A stretch of 64,000 nt of DNA from assembly GCA_002346475.1 (NCBI GenBank), contig DDZV01000005.1, positions 7,219 through 71,218 of the forward strand, read 5' to 3'. The DNA is from Acidobacteria bacterium UBA2999. Its GTDB lineage: Bacteria; Acidobacteriota; Vicinamibacteria; Vicinamibacterales; UBA2999. Of this stretch, positions 60,765-64,000 are shown piece after piece; within the stretch, counting starts at the first letter, position 1; each line of letters starts with the position of its first letter. The position numbers were made by a program, and so were the translations under genes. The notes under the pieces are model-generated. The model saw only the letters and a list, made by a program, of their open reading frames with translations. It did no database searches and had not been told where the DNA came from.

Positions 60765-62243
60765 TTAACTGCCAGGCAGAATTCTTGGCACAAGAATGAT
60801 TGTGGCAATTGTAATCAGAAACACAAGTAAGAGATTCAGCACCAGTCCCACCCGGGCCATCGAACCTATTGTTAACCGGCCACTCCCAAACACAATCGCA
60901 TTTGGTGGTGTTGCCACGGGTAGCATGAATGAGCATGTTGCGGCTAAGGCTGTCGGCATGCCGAGTATGAGTGGATTGATCTTCATCACGACTGTCAGGG
61001 ACGAAACTACGGGAAGTAGCATTGCTGCTGTTCCGGTATTACTCATCAGTTCGGTCAGTAAGATGACAAAGGTGGTTACTAGCACAATGACCCAGAGCAG
61101 TGGCCACGTTGCAATTCCACTCAACATGGTGGCGAACCAGGTAGCAAGCCCTGATTCTTGCATCGCTGCTGCGAGTGAGAGCCCACCGCCAAACAGGATC
61201 AGTACACCCCAGGGGAGACGTTCCGCGTCAGCCCACGTGAGAGCGCGTTCGTAACGACCCCAGTGCGTTGGTACGATGAAAAGCAGTACGGCACCGCCGA
61301 TAGCAATTCCAGCGTCAGAGATTTGTGGTACGACTTCTGCGAGAAGCGGTCTCAATACCCAAGCTGTAGCAGTCAAGATGGTGACTATGCCGACAGTCCA
61401 TTCAGTTCTGGATGGTCTGCCCCGTGCTTCAAGTTGCTCTACAAGGACCCCTTGCCCACCTGGGATTGGTGCTTTATTTACGCGATAGAGGACTTGCGTG
61501 AGGAGCAACCATGTGAGGGGCAATGCGACAAGGACCAGAGGAATGCCGACAAGCATCCAATCGAGGAAACTAATTTGAATACTCCACGTCGTTGCAAGAA
61601 AACCTGCCAGCAATGCGTTTGGGGGGCTTCCAATGAGAGTGCCCAGTCCCCCGATGTTGGCTGCGTACGCCAGCCCAAGTAGTAACACGGGTGCAAAGCT
61701 TAGGTCACGTTTTGTTGACGTGTGCTGTTGTTCAATAACAGCGATGACAGAGAGTGCGAGTGGCAGCATCATTGTCACTGTGGCTGTATTGCTTACCCAG
61801 AGGCTCAGAAAGGCCGTCGCAACCATAAATGCACCGATCACTCGATGGGGTTCGATGCCCCCTATCCGGAGGATGTTGAGGGCGATGCGCAGGTGCAGTC
61901 CAGACTTTTGGAGACCCGCGGCGAGGATAAACCCACCAAGAAAAAGAAAGATAACTGGATTCGCGTACGGTGCGGCGGCGCGTTCGATGGGCATGATGTC
62001 CAGCAAAGGCACCAAGAGTAATGGCAGGAGGGCCGTTGCGGAGAGCGGGATTGCCTCTGTGATCCACCACGTTGCCATGAGTACGGCGACCGCAGAGACC
62101 TTCCACGCGTCTGGTTCCATGGAGGCAGGCGGGGGTGTAGCTAAGATGATCGCGCCCAGGATGAGTCCGAGGAACAAGCCTAGTCGTTTTCGAACGACGG
62201 CACTGGACTCTTTCGGTGTCTGCATCTCTGTGTTGCTGTTCAT
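60765..62243 (-). CDS. SLC13/DASS-family anion:sodium symporter
   Basis: A 492-residue membrane protein with about 11-12 helices. TWWITEAIPLSATALLPLLLVPLLDIM, FLFLGGFILAAGLQKSGLHLRIA, LWVSNTATVTMML and ELMSNTGTAAMLLPVVSSL are the two SNT-motif halves of divalent-anion transporters; GLGTLIGSPPNALLAGFL is the matching re-entrant loop. Dicarboxylates or sulfate are typical substrates. ATG 62243 is preferred over the TTG at 62276. Confidence 0.86.
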   Translation of the reverse strand: MNSNTEMQTPKESSAVVRKRLGLFLGLILGAIILATPPPASMEPDAWKVSAVAVLMATWWITEAIPLSATALLPLLLVPLLDIMPIERAAAPYANPVIFLFLGGFILAAGLQKSGLHLRIALNILRIGGIEPHRVIGAFMVATAFLSLWVSNTATVTMMLPLALSVIAVIEQQHTSTKRDLSFAPVLLLGLAYAANIGGLGTLIGSPPNALLAGFLATTWSIQISFLDWMLVGIPLVLVALPLTWLLLTQVLYRVNKAPIPGGQGVLVEQLEARGRPSRTEWTVGIVTILTATAWVLRPLLAEVVPQISDAGIAIGGAVLLFIVPTHWGRYERALTWADAERLPWGVLILFGGGLSLAAAMQESGLATWFATMLSGIATWPLLWVIVLVTTFVILLTELMSNTGTAAMLLPVVSSLTVVMKINPLILGMPTALAATCSFMLPVATPPNAIVFGSGRLTIGSMARVGLVLNLLLVFLITIATIILVPRILPGS

Positions 62244-62522
62244 GAGGTTCTGACTAAGACACGCACTGCTGCGCAAAGCGAACGGATCTATACATCTACT
62301 TGGTTAACTGCCATGAACCCAGCACAAGAAAGCACCGGGAGGGCCGGATATTTTCGATAGCGACTATCAGTTTTCGACAAGCGACAGAGAACAAACACCG
62401 TGCCATTGGTTGAGGGAACGTGTTGTACGTTGACGCAGTCCGCGCACAATCCAGCCTGTTTATCCGTTGACCACGCATCACTATTTGCTGTGAACATGAG
62501 AAGAGCGAGGGATAATCGTAGC

Positions 62523-62996
62523 ATGGGAACGCATGAACGGTTTATGTCGGTTGCCATTGAGGAAGCCCGTCGCGCGCTTGCCTTAGGAGAAGTCCCCATT
62601 GGGGCGGTACTGGTGATGGGAGATCGTGTGGTTGCGCGTGGGTGCAACGAGCCGATTAGCACCACCGACCCGACAGCACATGCTGAAATGCAAGTCTTGC
62701 GAGCAGGTGCCCGTGCCACAGGGAACTATCGACTCAGTGATGCTGTGGTGTATGTGACGGTTGAACCTTGTGTCATGTGTGTGGGTGCGTTGATCCATGC
62801 ACGTGTGCGTGCCGTCGTCTATGGCACTGTTGAACCCAAGACTGGCGCCTTAGTATCAACAGTACAGGCACTTGAGCTGCCAGGGGTTAATCATCAGTTC
62901 GAAGTGCATGACGGTGTTTGTGCTGATCAGTGTCGAGAGCTCATCCAGACATTTTTTCAACAACGGCGTCAGCACGTTGATGTGACGGGCACGTGA
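62523..62996 (+). CDS. tadA: tRNA-specific adenosine deaminase
   Basis: A 157-residue zinc deaminase converting A34 to inosine in tRNA-Arg(ACG). TAHAEMQVL gives zinc His53 and catalytic Glu55, and EPCVMCVGAL gives Cys83 and Cys86. The ATG at 62523 has AGCGAGGG some distance upstream; the frame extends further but the extra residues look non-coding. Its substrate tRNA is encoded at 48.1 kb. About 280 bases before it, back to the SLC13 gene, hold only its promoter as far as I can see. Confidence 0.92.
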   Translation: MGTHERFMSVAIEEARRALALGEVPIGAVLVMGDRVVARGCNEPISTTDPTAHAEMQVLRAGARATGNYRLSDAVVYVTVEPCVMCVGALIHARVRAVVYGTVEPKTGALVSTVQALELPGVNHQFEVHDGVCADQCRELIQTFFQQRRQHVDVTGT

Positions 62997-63015
62997 TCTC
63001 CCGAGGGGTTGTTCG

Positions 63016-63951
63016 ATGATTGCGTTTTTGGTGAATGGGTTTCCGGTGTGGGCGTTAGTGGCCAGCGGGCTCGCGCTGTACGAGCCACGGATCTTTACAT
63101 GGTTTAGTGGTTCGCTCATTACCATCGGTCTTGGCACCATCATGCTTGGGATGGCGCTCACTCTCGACTTTGGAGATTTTCGTCGCGTTACGACGCGTCG
63201 CGGGGTGATCGTGTTAGGCGTCCTGCTCCAGTACACCGTGATGCCGGCGTTAGGGTGGGGGATTGGGTTCGCGCTGGACTTACCAACGCCGTTTGCGGTG
63301 GGACTCATTCTCGTGGCGTGCTGTCCTGGCGGGACTGCTTCAAACGTTGTGACCTATCTTGCCCGTGCAGATCTCCCCTTGTCTGTCACGATGACTGCGT
63401 GCTCGACACTCATGGCGGTGATTGCCACGCCTGCATTGACCGCATTGCTTGCAGGCAGTCGTGTTGATGTTCCGGCTGCTGGACTGTTCTTAAGCACGAT
63501 ACAAGTGGTCATTCTGCCTATCCTGCTTGGACTTTCAATTCGACGGTTAATGCCTCGGTTATGGCGGGCACTTGTACCGGCCGCTCCACTTGTTGCTGTA
63601 ACAGTGATTGTGTTGATTGTGGCCTCCATCATTGGCGCTGGGCGTGACGATATTCTTGAATCTGGCCTGCGACTTCTCCTGGCGGTCTTTAGTCTGCATG
63701 CAGGCGGTTTCCTTGTAGGCTATGGCGCGGTGCGACTCGTGTCACGCGAACACATCGTTGCACGCACCATTGCTATTGAAGTGGGTATGCAAAACTCTGG
63801 ACTCGGTGTTGTGCTGGCCAATCAGAATTTCCCGAATCTCCTCGTTGCCATTCCCAGTGCCATTTCAAGTTTGTTTCACTCACTCATTGGGAGTGCATTA
63901 GCCGGGTGGTGGCGATACAGAGCAAGCACCCGACACACCGGACAGTTATAA
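63016..63951 (+). CDS. BASS-family transporter (bile acid:Na+ symporter-like)
   Basis: A 311-residue membrane protein with about nine helices. SLITIGLGTIMLGMALTLDFGDF, PTPFAVGLILVACCPGGTASNVVTYLARADLPLSVTMTACSTLMAV in pieces, and EVGMQNSGLGVVLANQNF are the crossover and sodium-site motifs of the bacterial BASS group, whose members carry pantoate, pyruvate or other organic anions. It starts 19 bases after tadA and may share its transcript. The local base composition is markedly G+C-richer than the left of the window. Confidence 0.85.
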   Translation: MIAFLVNGFPVWALVASGLALYEPRIFTWFSGSLITIGLGTIMLGMALTLDFGDFRRVTTRRGVIVLGVLLQYTVMPALGWGIGFALDLPTPFAVGLILVACCPGGTASNVVTYLARADLPLSVTMTACSTLMAVIATPALTALLAGSRVDVPAAGLFLSTIQVVILPILLGLSIRRLMPRLWRALVPAAPLVAVTVIVLIVASIIGAGRDDILESGLRLLLAVFSLHAGGFLVGYGAVRLVSREHIVARTIAIEVGMQNSGLGVVLANQNFPNLLVAIPSAISSLFHSLIGSALAGWWRYRASTRHTGQL

Positions 63952-63977
63952 TTCTGCGCTAGCACTCGTTTGTTGAT

Positions 63978-64000
63978 GGAGAGGTACCGAAGTGGTCGTA
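63978..64000 (+). tRNA. tRNA-Ser, 5' end cut by the window edge
   Basis: GGAGAGGTACCGAAGTGGTC at 63978-63997 matches the acceptor arm and D-arm opening of bacterial tRNA-Ser genes (GGAGAGG.....GAGTGG type). Only 23 bases are present, so the anticodon cannot be read. Confidence 0.7.

Noticed and set aside
62288..62719. Leftward 143-codon frame opposite the start of tadA
   Set aside because: It overlaps most of the N-terminal half of a clear TadA including its zinc motif, and its product has no recognisable features.
1..64000. CRISPR arrays, insertion sequences, prophage or toxin-antitoxin genes
   Set aside because: No regularly spaced direct repeats, transposase, integrase, phage structural genes or paired small toxin-like genes were recognised on either strand.

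Overview
The window reads as an ordinary chromosomal stretch of a Gram-negative (diderm) aerobic bacterium. It carries a TonB-dependent receptor, an outer-membrane-type beta-barrel, lipoprotein and Tat signal peptides, and an RND pump. The base composition is moderate through most of the window and clearly richer in G+C in the last few kilobases. Menaquinone genes of the futalosine route (mqnD, mqnE), HemQ-type haem synthesis, a TonB receptor with an N-terminal carboxypeptidase-regulatory-like domain, PQQ-type beta-propeller proteins and several Tat-exported enzymes together suggest an Acidobacteriota-like lineage. That placement is inference, not proof. No insertion sequence, phage gene, integrase or CRISPR array was seen.

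Layout. 0-5 kb: a cut Tat-exported protein, then hemQ, an exported methyltransferase and an FTR1 iron permease, then pxpA and an acyl-CoA ligase. 5-12.5 kb: a nearly complete arginine regulon, argC-B-D-J-F leftward and argR-argH rightward from one shared AT-rich control region (argG is absent). 12.5-17 kb: a basic low-complexity protein, fabI, a flavin reductase, queC/queD and a HAD phosphatase. 17-21 kb: a metal-homeostasis locus in which a DtxR/MntR-type regulator is fused in frame to an exported beta-barrel-like domain, divergent from a two-domain multicopper oxidase overlapping a ZIP transporter. Two inverted repeats lie in the shared promoter region. 21-31 kb: a sugar dehydrogenase, the thiocarboxylate cysteine pathway (cysM, JAMM protease, cysO, moeZ-type activator), then a complete iscR-S-U-A-hscB-hscA-fdx-iscX operon.

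31-36 kb: a leftward operon of a PDZ protein and two overlapping CPA2-type antiporters, a small membrane protein and mqnD. 36-42 kb: a leftward vitamin B12 uptake operon (btuB, btuD, btuC and two BtuF-like proteins) behind a cobalamin riboswitch. 42-48 kb: mqnE, nadA, a PuuD-like membrane protein, two unknown membrane or zinc-ribbon proteins, moeA-moaB and tRNA-Arg(ACG). 48-54 kb: an acyl-CoA ligase abutting the tRNA, a tannase-family esterase and exported proteins of unknown role. 54-59 kb: an RND efflux pair whose periplasmic adaptor carries two C-terminal SPOR domains. 59-64 kb: a beta-propeller protein, a SLC13-type anion symporter, tadA (whose expected substrate is the tRNA-Arg(ACG) of this window), a BASS transporter and the 5' end of a tRNA-Ser cut by the window edge.

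The most unusual items are the DtxR/beta-barrel fusion with its metal-oxidation/transport neighbours, the SPOR-tailed efflux adaptor, the CysO-like carrier with residues after its diglycine next to a JAMM protease, the PDZ plus twin antiporter operon, and a short hemQ-like segment in the neighbouring methyltransferase.
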